A stretch of 64,000 nt of DNA. It comes from Karalla daura. Its lineage: Eukaryota; Chordata; Actinopteri; Chaetodontiformes; Leiognathidae. This document shows positions 50,406-63,567 of the stretch, one piece after another. Where the stretch lies: positions 23,600,226-23,664,225 of the forward strand of contig CM055192.1 in the NCBI GenBank assembly GCA_029224185.1. The letters run 5' to 3'. A model generated the notes under the pieces. It was not told the DNA's origin. It searched no databases and saw nothing but the letters and a program-made list of their open reading frames with translations. Positions within the stretch are counted from its first letter, which is position 1. The number at the start of each line of letters is the position of its first letter. Position numbers and translations under genes: made by a program.

Positions 50406-52550
50406 CTACACCCAAATGAATTAAGCAATAATAACATTCAGAGTCTGTCTTTTACTCTGAATTTCAAACTCAACTTCATATTCACATTTCAGATCCCAGA
50501 ATTAATGAATTCAACAATCCCGGTTGCTCTTTGTGAGCTTGACAAATTCTGCTTACAGGCACATGGTGCTGAGAAATACAAGTGTGCAGCAGGAGAAAAA
50601 AAAAGAATCTGTTGCACTTTCCTATTTCTTCTTTGACAGCAGCAATGTGCTCCAAGAAGAGCACACAGTCTGGGAACGCTGGCGTGCTGTCACAATCCCT
50701 CCAATGATTTGTCTTGAGCTCTTTAATGGCATACTTAATCACACCCTCATATCCCAGGTCACTGCCCCTTTTTCAAAATCGTGCACAGACCACAAATTGT
50801 ATTCTACGGCCACTGGGAATAACTACGCTGAGAGGAGGACTCAGCGCGCCAATAACTATTACCATGTCCGGCAGCGATATGAAGTAATTGCCCATTCCCT
50901 CTGTTGTTTATTGCCTACCAATGGCATGCCGTGGGAGCCGCAGCAAGGTCCAATTAGATTTGAAGGACATAAACAAGTCGCAGAATTCTCTTTTATGGTC
51001 GCCGATCGGACGCTCACCAGACTCCTGACAGGAAAACAACGGTGGAGCTTTCTCAGCGGCCCATTCCACGCTGAAATGAGCAACATGCCGGCATCTCTAG
51101 GTAATCAGATGAGAGGGGTTTTAAGCTTGTTAACAAGCTTACCAGGCTGTGTTTTGACCTTAAGTGGTGCATTAGAACTAACAAATACCTCCTCACTAGT
51201 ATTTACCTGCTGAAGTCTCAAGAGTGTGACTTAATGAGGAGATTATCGCTTGCCATCGTTTGGGAAGAGGGAGACATGCATAGTTCTTGTAGAGGAAAAG
51301 CATTTTTAAGGTGAGGTAAAAGACAACTGTGAGCTTCTGCAATTGCAATAATTCATTACAGAGTAATATACTAATTAAAGTGAACAACCAGCAAGCATCA
51401 ATGATCCTAAAACAGAATCAGAACCCAGGATTTCTCCATTCGGCCGAATAGGGTGACGTTACAGTTGATATTTTGCGGCAAAAGAGGAAGAGAGACAACC
51501 TGTGCATTTAATCATTAATCTTAATCATTGCTGCTTAAGCACGCAAACTCTGAAGTCCGCGTCTTCACATTGTTGATTTCCATTAAGACAAATAAACAAC
51601 CAGACGGACAAAGTACGTTCCAACACAGCAAAACATCACAGTCATCAAGAATATCCTTGTTTGCCCTCACAGTTTTATCACTGATTGACAGGGATGCCAA
51701 GGTTCAGTTCTGATATTCCAAAAGAACCGTTGATATCGAGCTGCTGCAGAGAAGACAGGCTTGAATTATGAATTCCCTTTTTAGCGAGAACCACAGCCAA
51801 AACAGTTCCTTCCTCGCTACGTCTCTCAGACACATAATGCAGTTTACAGTAAATGCACTGTAAATGCAGCTTACAGTACTGACAGAGGCTGATTTGCCAT
51901 CTCTGACAGGGCAGTCCTCCAATTCCTGAGTCTGGTAACTCTCAACAGCCTGTTGAAATGACAACCACTGCCACAAATGTAATAATCCACTTGATTAACA
52001 TCCAAAAACATAACAACATTTCACAGGCAGAATGTCCTCAGACACAGTTTGGTTTGGGTTTAGTTTTCACCTCAGTTTGTACTTTTCTTTTAATGTTTTA
52101 GGTCAACAGTCAAATCCCCCACAAGTATTCAGGCTGTGTTTGGAGGACAAACAGTGTGCGTGCAGTCCATTCCTTACACTTGTGAAGTCCTCACAAGCTT
52201 ACACACACTCCTCAGCATGCACAGATATTAAAAGTGTCTCTGTGCAAATTGCTTGGCGATGATTTGCTGTTTGGGCGAAGAATATAGCAAAGGTCAAATG
52301 CAAAACAAAGATGTGCAGAAATAGACTTCTCTCCCTAAGTGCAAAACAAACAACAACATCAACTTGATGATTTTCATCCTGACGGTCACAAGGTGAAACT
52401 TTAATTGGTTTGGAGTCAGATGAAATTACCTGACTGTCATTTCAATGACAGTCCGTTTTCTACCATCCTGTCAGTGGAAGCAGAACCTCTAAAAATAAGC
52501 ATCATGCGGGGCCCTAGGGCGGTTGAAGGGAGCACTTCTGCTTGTTTTCT

Positions 52551-52637
52551 GATGTTAACATAGAAGCTATTGAAAACTGGTTTCATCAGAGATGGCTATA
52601 TGAATATTCCTTCTTCCAACTTTTACATTTGTACTTG

Positions 52638-52736
<99 letters not shown>

Positions 52737-52870
52737 GTTTTGTTTTTTTGGGGGGTGAGTCACACTCACCATGCACTATGACCTGCAGTATGCTATTGGC
52801 TGAGTTCAGACTGCCATTATTCAGCAAAGCCAAGGCAAAAATTATTTTTTGTTCTAGATCCCCTTTAAAA
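52551..52870 (-). repeat. Dispersed repeat, family C, interrupted by a TATC array
   Basis: It runs from GATGTTAACATAGAAGCTAT to GTTCTAGATCCCCTTTAA, the reverse order of the copy at 1784-2275. A 100-bp TATC array (52637-52736) sits inside it, either inserted or expanded there. Confidence 0.5.
52637..52736. repeat. (TATC)n microsatellite
   Basis: 100 bp of uninterrupted TATC (GATA-type), about 25 units, inside galnt9 intron 1. Confidence 0.98.
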
Positions 52871-55800
52871 AAACAAAACAATAAAACCAAGCAGACTAAA
52901 GATCTTGCCAGTAAGTGAATGCTGGTCACTCCCGGCCTTCTCCCGGCGTGTAGGTGCTGATGGGATGGCAGCCTCACAGGCCCGGCTGGAGCACCAGATA
53001 TGCTTCTTATCTATAATGCCCAATTATGGCAAAGAAACCAATGCTGTTTATATGCTAAGCCCGCTGGGGAAAAGACTTGATGAAAAATGAGAAATGTCAG
53101 CCTCTCTCTCTCTCTCTTCCATGCTGACACGCACTCGATGCTGCGACTTTACTGTATCGCAACGATACACATCGAAGCGCTACGCCTGTGTTGTGTTGTG
53201 GAGTGGAGTGTGTGTGTGTGTGTGAGACAGGGACAGCACAGAGTGTGGTGAAGCCTGATGAAACAAAATATATTCCAATGATGATATGGAGAGGAGACGG
53301 TGGCTGATAAAACAGTTTCAGAAAGAGATAAGAATCAATCAAGCCCAGCCTGGAGGAATCACGGTAATGAATTCAGCTGCTAACCTGACAATCAGCACTC
53401 AGCCACAGACAATAATGGCTATTTCACATGGAGCAGCATTCCTCTTATTTACACTGTTGGCCCAGAGTCATGCATCCATTATAATACTAATATTCAATGT
53501 GCTGCCTCAAATGAAGCATGAACATATAGGGCAATAATCCAGACGGGATAGTTAATTATATTGCTTGATATTGCTTCTTTCTTTATTTTTCCTTCTTTTT
53601 AATGAATTTTGACAGACACAACCATGAAATGATAATATAACCAATGGAAATATATATAAGAAATAGCAAGTACGTATAATAGGAAGTATATGGTATCCAA
53701 CTTTTATGACTGATTCAGATTCTCCCCACAGTCCTATGTATAATATATATAAAGAACTTTGAAAAACAGAGTTCAACCCTAAATGTAATGAAGTGTCTTT
53801 AGCAGTTCTTGAGGTAACCAATTGCTGACTTCTACAACATAAAGGTTCGGAGAGCTGGGTATATTAATGTGAGAACGTAAAGTTAACAGTTGACAATTTA
53901 TTGCCTCACACAGGTAAAATAGTGAATGAAAATTGACAAAGAAAGAGCTCTTTCATAAAACTTTGAAAATAAAATAAAAATTCAAATAAAAGTGTCCCTC
54001 CTTCTTTGCTAGGAGGTTAAGAGTTCAGCTCTGTTTTATAGTACATGGTTTACTACCTGGGTAGATTTGTGTGTTCATTTCTTATCTATGCTGCAAGTGA
54101 AGCTCGATGGTCTCTGAGGATCTTTGGAGTGGCTCCCACAGCTGGCCACACTGGGCACCGCTCTGTCCAAATCACTCGTCGTCCGAGTTCCCCACCAGGC
54201 TGTCCACAGGCTGAGAATCTGAATCAGTTCCTGATCCAGTAATTACAAAAAACAATCTACAGAGTGCAGAAAACATATCCATTATTCTCTACTAAGCCAC
54301 ATTACATCGGTTCTAGCTTCACTTTTCACTCTAACAATATGGCATATGTGAACCGCGCTCTCACTTATGTGTGGCTCCCCAGCCAAATGGACGCGCCCAT
54401 ATTCATTCATGTCTTTAAGCTCTGATATATTCAACGTGAAATTATTTGAAAAGTGACATGCTATATTACACGCTGGCACGGGAAACTTTAGCTGTTGAAG
54501 TCAGTGTGAGTTATGAAAAGAAAATTCAATGAGGATTTTATTATTGAAAATGGCATTTTTTGACTGGGTGTGCATTGGAGAAAGTGTTTTTTGGAGTTGG
54601 TTGGCTTCATTTTCATACCGGAAGACTACGGTACCTATGTGGGTTACAGTAACAACCATAGTGTAATAATATGCGTCTACTATGTGAAATAATGAATAAT
54701 TACCACTATAGTTTCATATACTGTATGTATTATTGTTACCACATACACAAAATGCAGAACTCAGCTAAATACGTTCTAATTTAACCTTGGTACAACACAC
54801 AATGTGTATTCTTAAGCAAAACAATCATCTTGTAGGCATATATATACCTTTACCGGTAAATTTATATGCAGACATGAAAGGGAAATGTGCTGAAACAAGC
54901 ATCCTCTTATTAGAATTTATTTATGTATTTTCTTCTCTCTCTGCTACATTGAAACATCATCCAATTGACCTTCACAGAAAAGCGAACATCTTGCAGCCAG
55001 ATCCACTGCTGGTTAATGCAGCATGACTTCACACACAGATTTGCTGAAATGTAAACAAATGTACGCAATACATTTGATGCTCAGCTGTTTGGTTTGGCTG
55101 GATCCGTAACAATCATCATCACCTCTTGCCAGATTTATTGCATGCTGTGGGATAAAGCTTGACTGATGCTGCACAGCTGTTATTTAAACCCCTCTTCAGG
55201 CAATATTTTAGCCTTACTTTTAGCTTCCTTTAAGGCAAGCTTGGCTGTAATGAAGCAAAATTAAGGACTGTCTTAGAAGCGCATACAAATGGCCAAGATA
55301 GATGAACACCCCTTTTCACTAATATGGTACAATTGACTACTGTGCCATATTATTTGTCACTGTTTATCCACCAAAAGCTCATGTTTTGAGGAAGATAAAG
55401 GAAACAGAGCTGCATATAGAGAAATTAGGGCACAGGTAATGCCAGAAACAACGTGTGGTACGAATCAGAGCACAGAGAGAGAAGTCAGATATTATGTGTG
55501 AAACTAACACACAGAGCAGAGAGAGTTTGCACGCCTGGTAATTACAGATATTCAGGCGAAGGTGCTTTCTATTCAGTGTTACAATATGCACAAAAACAGA
55601 TGCTTGTGGGACTTTGCCAGTCACCTTGATACTGAAAATGCATTTGCAGCCTAACAAGGCGGTAATTAGTCGGCTGCAATGGCTAAGAGGCAGTGTTAAG
55701 AGCGGGCAGGGAAAGCCGCACTGGAGCAATGAATGGGGTATTAAATGGGTAATGTTAATCTCACCCGCCTATATGCAGAATGCGTCTTTTATGTGAAAAA

Positions 55801-56182
55801 AACAAATGAATAAAGCATGACAACAAAGAACCGAAAGGATTTAAGAAGAACTTGATGGGAAACCTAATCCCACCCACGCACTTTGTTTGTGCACATATGC
55901 TCCATATTTGCCACTGTCGTGCGAGCTTGCGTGGGGCTTAAACTTTGTGGAGAGAGAGACAACAATCTGTTGTGAGAGATAATTCAGAGGTCTAGTGCTA
56001 CCAATTTCCAAATCAGAGCTGTTATCCTCCTGACGTGCCTGCTGTTGTTATGAGTGGCAGCGCTGGAATTAATGCAGCTCTTCTCCCTGCTCTCAATATT
56101 TCATAGATTTGTTTTGGCCTTTGAAGGCTTTAAAACCTCTCTAGAAGGAGTTATTTTCCACTTCTTGGAGAGATCACTGAAT

Positions 56183-56206
56183 CCCCCCCACCACCACCAC
56201 CACCCT
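56183..56206. repeat. C-run and (CCA)n tract
   Basis: A short run of C followed by about five CCA units in intron 1. Confidence 0.9.
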
Positions 56207-57175
56207 CCACTCCTCATCAATATTTAGAACTTCAGTGCATCACTTTGGACACACATAAATCCACTCTTGCTCTTAAATCATTCATTAAAAAATGGGGTCA
56301 TCTTTGAATCTGAGACTCTATCTTACAAAGGCCAATTCAGACACGTTCCGAAGGTCGCTGTATAATTCATAGCTGTTATGGGTTTAATGTATCATGTCAG
56401 AGGGGTTTGGACAAATGGATTGTGAGGAACGAGCTCTGAGACAGATAGACGCATACTCACACACAATGAGATTCAAATTGGCGCCTGATGTTTCAAGGAC
56501 CCGCATGCAGCTGACACTGAGTGGATGGGAGCAGATGTTGGGGCTGTAACTGGGCATAATGCTGTGCATGGAGACCGAGTCTCACATCAGAAATAGGGTT
56601 TAAAAAAAACACACACACACTGTGACAAAGTGGGTGAGACACACCATTTGTCCCCATACAGTTCCTTATTATTTGAGTTATCATGTTTGTTCGATTAGCC
56701 AGTGGTCAACCCATTTTCCTCAAATGCAGACACCGTCTATGAGTTTGCCTTATGTATTTTATTTCAGATCATTTACATAATTTTCAGGTAAATCAAACAC
56801 AGACAAGGATTCTTTCAGTTAAACACATTTATTAGTCCAAAGACGTTTAAGGAAGCTTTTCGTCTAAATAGGTTTCTTTAAGATGAGTGTACTCCAAGTG
56901 ACGTCTTCAGGTGATACCATCTGTGGGGAGAAAGGAAGATAGTATGTGAAAATGCCAATGCTTGATATAATGTTTTTTTTTCCTTTCAGTTAAGATGAGT
57001 TAACTGTGTTAAGTGTTCCTTCGATACTTTATGTTTAGTTCTTTTTGTTTTGTATGTTTTGTTGCACTGCATTTCTGGTGACTCTTTTTGGTAAAAAAAA
57101 TGAATCTCTATTTCTTTTTGATACCGGATCCTTATCCTCTGAGTCTGCCTCCCATAATCCGTCACTCTGGCCTAG

Positions 57176-57186
57176 CCCCCCCCCCC

Positions 57187-57217
<31 letters not shown>

Positions 57218-57227
57218 ACACACACAC
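57176..57227. repeat. Poly-C run followed by (CA)n
   Basis: 28 consecutive C bases, then about 12 CA units, in intron 1. The minus strand is a G-run. Confidence 0.95.
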
Positions 57228-57850
57228 TTCACAGGTGTTTTCAAAGGGCTCTGAGGTACCGCTCCAGGTGTGATGTTTGTTTTAGTTTGTAAGATGTGCG
57301 GCAGCCTTTAGTCATTGTCATCTCCTGACCAGGACATAACAGCCCACTTGCTGGATGCTTTTATACAAAGTGCCTCCCAGGATCGTGTGTACATACATTT
57401 TTAACTCGTGCGGTGGGAATAGCTCTTAATCGTCACGGCATTGGAGCGATGCTCTGCCCACAGATTTACACAGCCCGATTCTTCTCTTTGAAGAATTCGT
57501 TAAAAGCGTCTATTTTTGTTTGCAAACACTCTATTATTGAAAAAAAAGGGAAAAGCATTTGGGTTTTGCTACTGATTAATTCATGCATATTAGATTTTTT
57601 GCAGGGCTTGCTGCCTTTTTTTCTTTCCATCTTTTGCTTAAACAAACTTCACAAGCAGAAGAGATAAAAGATGACTCAGATCCAGGCAGAACAAACTCAC
57701 TCAAATTACCTCCTGGACATTGTTAAAACCAGATTTCTTTTTTTTTTTTGTAAATTTTAAAGCAGAATTCTGCACAAAACAGAATCAGTTTTCCTACAAT
57801 GACATCTGCACAAGGGACTTACAATAATTGGATGAAATATTTATACGTGT

Positions 57851-58356
57851 TCCCTGGTGTTAACATAGAAGCTTTCTGTGGGAATGTAATGGTCCATTTC
57901 TCCACAGACCTGGCGTCCCTTCATGCTTTTTGCTGTCTTGCTGCCATTGACATGAATGATTATTCAACTTTACACTCCTTGGTTAACTATGGATGTTTAC
58001 AACTTTTTCCAAACCTACTGTAAGTAACTGGAGTGCATACATATCAGGTCTTGTATATTTGAGCAGAGGAGGAATGAGTATCATGTACTCAGACATTTCA
58101 CTGGTAACTTCAACTACCTATTAAGTCAAAGTAGTCCACTTTGATTACCTCTGTGCCTCAACAGAGGCTTATAATACGTTACTTGTTTTGTTGGTGGGGG
58201 CAGTATTGTTGTCGTTCACACTCTTTTTTGGCTGAACTGCAAAATAAAAAATGTATATTTAAATGAGGACCTTCTGTACATCGTTGACTTGGAACAGAGT
58301 CGTTTTTCAACAAAACCAAGGATTAAAAAAAACATTTTTATTCAAGATCCCCTTTA
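57851..58356 (-). repeat. Dispersed repeat, family C, copy in intron 1
   Basis: It begins CCTGGTGTTAACATAGAAGC and ends ATTTTTATTCAAGATCCCCT then TTAA, matching the outer words of the copy at 52551-52870. The interior is diverged and has no coding frame with recognisable content. Confidence 0.45.
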
Positions 58357-61180
58357 ATCATATGCCGGCGTGCTGCGGACAGTCAGCAGTGGATCAGAGT
58401 TTCATCCCCTCATCTCTTAATGGAATTTCCTTCAATCAGAGCTGGGATGTGGGAGGCGGGGGGAAGTGTAACGATGCAGCAAGCAGAAAACAAAGCTGGC
58501 AGGCACTGTCCTGCCTCCACTGAGAGGCCCTCCAGACTCGAGTCTCCAGCTCTGGAGGGTATCTGTGTTATTGTGTGACACGGGCAGCTATGCCAGATGG
58601 CAAGTCCGTGACGTGAACCCCACCCATACTTGTCAAAATGCCACCACCGCATTGGCTGGCACAGGGCGTGCTAAATCCTTCTCGCGGGAGAAGCCAGTTT
58701 GCCACCATTCAGCTCCAATTACAAATCTTCAGCAGCACCCGAGGATTTGACGCCATCCAAATATGGTGATTACTCCGCAGTTGCTGGAAGGGTGAAGCTG
58801 AGAGCTGAGCTCTTCATTGGTATGCGCTGTTTGCTTACTGTCTGTGTGTCCATCTGTTGATATGGAGAACAGACGCAGCTCGATTTTTTTTTTTTTCTGT
58901 AGAGGCCACACTGGAAACTTGGCACGCATAACAATGATCTGACATTATCCTGCAGTTTCATGGAATTTTGAATAGTCCAGCAATGGTCCAGCCAGCACGG
59001 GCAGACAGGGACAGAGCTGACAACGTGCTTTTGTTGTGAAGAAACTTAAACAAACTGCATAAACTTTACTTTGTTATTTAACTGTATTTCACATCTCTGT
59101 TTTATTTATTTCTTTTGTTTGGAAATTAAACTGTGAAAATGTGAAAACAATAGTTACAACAAAAAGCAAGAGCTGGTATATATTGTAATGTTGTGTAACG
59201 TTTTTTTTTTTTCAAAGCTGTTGAACAAAACATAAAATTATCATGTTTAATGAAACTATAAACTAACTATCAACTATAAACCATTATACCATATATATGC
59301 ATACCATATACATACCTTTACCATATATCATCCTTGGTTTTGGATGTATCTTGAGATGAGATGAGAGCCTCCTCTAACTGGTACTTATTCAAGTAAAAGC
59401 CTTCTTTCAACAACAAAACAATCCATCCAGGGGAAGAAAGTGTCAAGCTTAGGGTTCAAAGAATTTCCAAATGGTCTCTTAAAGGTCTGAGTCACTTTTC
59501 CATCAGAAGTAAGACTTCATTTTTTGACACTGCAACCCATTTTTCCTCCTTCCCCTTCTGAAAATGTCACTGTCAGAGTGCTAAAGTGACGGTCTATTAA
59601 ATCAAAGTCATGAGTCATTTTAATGAGAGCAGAGGGGTATTTTAAGTCTGACACATTAAATCCGGCACTGAATTTAGTTGTGTAAGACCAAAGGAGCCTA
59701 ACGTGATGGGGTTCACCGAGGACTGTTTCTCATTCGACTCTAAGCAAATTGAAATGGAGCTTTGATGTGAACACTGAGGCAATAACTTCAAAAACGTTGG
59801 GATGTGATATCCCAGATTCATCAAAAATCGTGTTGATTTTCTCCTTTTGAAATTATTCATTCACCTACTTTGCTTTTAAATAATGCTTTTATATTGTTAT
59901 TATTATTTAGGTCGAACCCTTCTTTATGAAACAATAATAGAATTATTTTCTCCTGTGAATTGCATTAGGCAGACAAAGCCAGTATTCAGTGTGTGCCCCC
60001 ACATCAGTCATTTTACAATCGATACACGACAGTTTTGTCTTTATTTTTACCTCACAGAAGTGACAACTTTACATAACATTTACATATGCCAATGATGTGA
60101 AACGGTCTCTGTCGTAGCGAGTGCTCCCCTGCAGGAAAGGCAGAGCAGTGTGAGGGCCTTTCAACATTGTAAATGACATCTTGACAGCACCAAATGACAC
60201 CATGTCAGCCAGGCTCATGCCACGAGCCCTGACAATAAGAAAACAGGGCACAGTGAAGACATGCACTCCAGAAACCAGCACACCCAGTCAAAGTTGCTCC
60301 TCACGTCGATGCCACGCTTTTTGACTCTCACTGCAGGTTCGAAAAACAACACTTGAAGTGTTTCATCTGAGGCAAACAACATGCTCTGTAGAATATTACA
60401 GGAAACCATCTAGGATCCTTATACTGTTTGCATCTCACACACACACTCTGCCAAAGGTGAAAGTGGCACATTAGATGTGAGATTCTCCGAGGTGTGAATC
60501 CTACTGTACATAATAATCGCTCCTACTGTAATCGCAGCCTGCGCTGCTCCACCAGTGAACATGTGACATTATAAATGAAAAAAAAAAAAAAAGAAAACAG
60601 CGTAGCTGGAGTGCAAAGTGTCTCCTCTCTGAACCCACAGCTCTCTGGAGCTCTGCCCTCCTTTGCCTGAAGAAGCATCAGCAGCTTCCTCCATCTCATT
60701 CAGTCCTGCTCGCAGTTTTCTCGTGGCTTTGTCTGTGACAGATGCCACTTGAAAAGTGCAATCACTAGAAAGAAAACAGACTTAATCAAGAGTGAAAATT
60801 CAATTATTAAGCCCTCCTCAGTGCACAGGTAGAGGAGGAGGTGTCATTAAGGACATTCACCTGAACTCTACAGCCGTCCACTACTTATTGTCTGGTCTGT
60901 AGTTTTGGCTCTTGTATGACTGTGTCTAGCAGCCTCTGCTCAGCTCTGCTGGCCTCTGTTACACCTGTGTCTGTGTGGGTGTTTTGCAGCTTTTTCATTG
61001 ACAGATGGTGTAATGATGCCCGATGGATGAGCCCCACTGGGTCTGAGAGCTGCCATACACCATCTCCTCTCACTGCTGGAGAATGTCAATCAGCTGCCCC
61101 TCCACACGCTCTCTCCTCACCTGCTCTTCTCACCTGTACATCTGTATCACCACGCCTCTGTTGTGTCATCCTCTCGGCAG

Positions 61181-61361
61181 GGCTGGCGAAGCCCATGGGG
61201 CTGGTCGAGGGACCCGGTGGTCTCGGGCAGGGAGGAGCCGCTGCAACTCTGGGCGAGGACAGTCGGGACGCTGAGGGGAAATACGAAGAGTACGGCTACA
61301 ACGCTCAGCTCAGCGATCGCATCTCCCTGGACAGGAGCATCCCAGACTACAGGCCTAAAAA
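61181..61361 (+). CDS. galnt9: galnt9 coding exon 2 (distal stem leading to the catalytic domain)
   Basis: This exon supplies residues 81-140 of the same protein. The first two bases (GG) complete a Gly codon begun in exon 1, giving QLNG-LAKPMGLVEGPGG. A Gly/Ala-rich linker follows (GLGQGGAAATLGED), then the block GKYEEYGYNAQLSD and RISLDRSIPDYRPK, which is characteristic of GT27 enzymes just before the GT-A fold. The acceptor is CTCTCGGCAG|GG, with a pyrimidine-rich stretch upstream. The donor is CCTAAAAA|GTACAC, leaving phase 2. Exon length is 181 nt, and 241 + 181 = 422 nt keeps the frame. The UDP-GalNAc/Mn-binding and ricin-type lectin domains are encoded beyond the window, so catalytic residues cannot be assessed here. 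The open frame around it (60916-61497) is only partly coding: the sequence left of 61181 and right of 61361 is intronic. Confidence 0.95.
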
Positions 61362-61879
61362 GTACACTGACCGCCTGTTATTATTCTTTTTTTTCTTCTC
61401 ATTTTCTCTCATTGACATTGTGCCTCTACAACATATTCTTCTTCTTAACAGTGTTGTAAAATGTTACGGGCTTGTAACAAAAAGTTCCCCAGTTTAATTT
61501 CTGTAGCAGTTGATGGCTTCTATTTTTATCAGGGTACAGCAGGGCTTTCTCTTTGACAGTGTTTTCTGTTTTCTTTGGTTCTTTGGTCCAGCACATTTAC
61601 TGTAAGTGTGCAGTGAAGGCACAGTGTTGAGGATTACTCGTGCAGACCTGGTCAAAAAAAAAGAAAAAATGAAGTCATTTGATTTTAGTGCTTTTGCTGG
61701 ATGAAGCATTTTCCAGAGGTCACCAGCTCTGCATGAGGCATATTTAATCCTTAATAGAAGCATCAACCGAGTGTGAATCCAACAATAAGCATCAGCAGGC
61801 AAAGTGCTAATTATGCAGTAAGTAGAACTTATTGCTTTTCTTGTTCTAGTTCTCAGAAGATCCAGTTACAGCGTCATAC

Positions 61880-62050
61880 CCAAAAGAGCTTTCAAAGTGA
61901 AATTTAATGCTCTACAAAATACCAGTGTTGTCAGAGGGCAAGGGTGATGTATGAATGGTCACGTGGATCAGAAATGTGCTTGCACTGGTTTCCATGTTAA
62001 GAGATAAAAATGCAAATGTCACCTTGTAAATTTAAAGGCTTCCAGCAGGA
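61880..62050 (+). repeat. Possible fragment of dispersed repeat family C
   Basis: It contains GTGTTGTCAGAGGGCAAGGG and TGGTTTCCATGTTAAGAGAT, words similar to the right half of the copy at 1784-2275. The similarity is weak and the boundaries are uncertain. Confidence 0.25.
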
Positions 62051-63153
62051 GGAATTTCCAATGCACCTGGTGGTTTATGACATTCATTTTGCACTGGCCT
62101 GACCCGCCCCCACCCCACCCCACCCTGCCCCCCCCACCACTGCTTCACAGCAGAACTGCATGTTATAAACCAGCATCAGCTCGATATGACATGAGCCTCG
62201 GTTAATGCATTTAAGAAGTATGAGCGCATTTCGTCTCTGCTAAGCACACGACCCAAGCGAGCTAGGTGGTCACATGTACGCCATCCGCTTCACGATGGTC
62301 GGCATCAATGTTGCTGACGTCAGCATTTTCCTCAGCTGATGACTGTGGATAAATTGGTTGTGGACCCCCCCTCTGCTTTGGTGTTCAATAAAGCAGCCTT
62401 TCTGCTCCAGTGTCTCCGATGTGGATAATGCAAACGTGTCAGTTTTCCTCAGCTTGTGGGATGGCGGGTTTGCAAATTCAATGCTTGCAGAACATTATAT
62501 CCCCAAAATGTAAATATAATGCTTTTTTTAAGAGAAAAACAGCTCAGGAACACTGCAATTTCTTTCAGCAGCAAGAGCAACTGAGCTGTATCCTTCAGAC
62601 TTAATTCATTCAGACTTTATGAACAAAGCTGATGGAGGTCTCAGTCTCTTTTCCCATAAAAATCTTCTATAACAAGGCTGGTTAGAGGGTTGTATGTTTT
62701 TTCTTTTCTTTCGATAACCTCCACCAAAGTGGTGTTTTCTCTCTCTGTTAGTTCACAGGATAACACAAAAAAAGAACATTGACCTCCATGAAATGTAAGT
62801 CTTACAGGGATTATAGGAACTGTGAATAAAGTCTGAGTCTCTTAGTGCCATCTCTGTTCATTTAGTTTCTCATATAAATTGATCAACCAGCTTTGAAGTG
62901 TGCGATTGCTTTCATAAACAGCTTGGTTTGAATATTGCAATACTAATATTTTCTGCAATACTTTCTGCATGTGGATGTAGTCATTCTGACCAGAGGGCGT
63001 CTCACACATAAGAATATAACTTTAGATGCTGCTAATCCCTCCATGAAAGGACAAGGACGAGATGATGGTGATAGCGGCGGAGCTTTGTTATAATGTCACA
63101 ATGAAAGAAATCTTGAAAGACTTTATTTTTCATAAAAGGAACTCGATGGACAC

Positions 63154-63465
63154 CCTACGGAAGAGGATTAAAGCCATTGTGTGAAAAAAAAAAAAACATT
63201 CCCGACTTTTTCTCAGAATTCTGACTTTAAAGTCAGATTTCTGAGATTCGGAGTTTGTGACCCTGAAGTCAGGACTGATTTTTTTCCCCCCTGAATTCTG
63301 AAAAAAAAGTCAGTAAAAAGCTTCTAAATGCAGAATTCTGAGCTTAAAATCAATCAATCAATCAATTGAAAGTCATAATTCTGACTTTTTGTTCTCAAAA
63401 GTTTATAGTCAGCAAAAAAAAAGAGACTGAGAAAAAAGTCGGGACTGACTAATCCTCGTACGTAA
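63154..63465. mobile_element. Hairpin MITE, family B, copy 3 (in galnt9 intron 2)
   Basis: About 310 bp. The left end is CCTACGGAAGAGGATTAAAG. The right end is degraded (GGGACTGACTAATCCTCGTA then CGTA) and has lost the CCCACAGT part. The interior is expanded relative to the other copies, with repeated ATTCTGACTTT and AAAAAAGTC words and a small CAAT run. It shows that the family inserted both upstream of and inside the gene. Confidence 0.7.
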
Positions 63466-63520
63466 TACCTAACATGCAGCCTTAATAAAACCTTAATGTA
63501 GCCTTAATGTAAAAAAAAAT

Positions 63521-63567
63521 TATAATATATATATCTATATATATATATCTATATATATATATATATA
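63521..63567. repeat. (TA)n-rich array
   Basis: TATA dinucleotide repeats with a few CTA interruptions, about 60 bp after the third family B MITE, in intron 2. Confidence 0.95.

Larger units (their letters stand above)
46791..61180 (+). other. galnt9: galnt9 intron 1 (about 14.4 kb, phase 1)
   Basis: The intron is bounded by GTAGGA at 46791 and CGGCAG at 61175-61180, and it joins two exons whose peptides read continuously as GALNT9. It is AT-rich and holds dispersed fish repeats (about 48430-48670, 50230-50405, 52551-52870, 57851-58356), a TATC array (52637-52736), a CCA run (56183-56206) and a C-run plus CA array (57176-57227). One open stretch at 50559-51100 is discussed under findings. 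I see no other coding exon. A long first intron is a common place for regulatory elements, but none can be proved from sequence alone. Confidence 0.9.

Noticed and set aside
60916..61180. Coding extension upstream of galnt9 exon 2
   Set aside because: The frame is open, but the sequence has no GALNT9 similarity and ends in a clear polypyrimidine tract and CAG acceptor.
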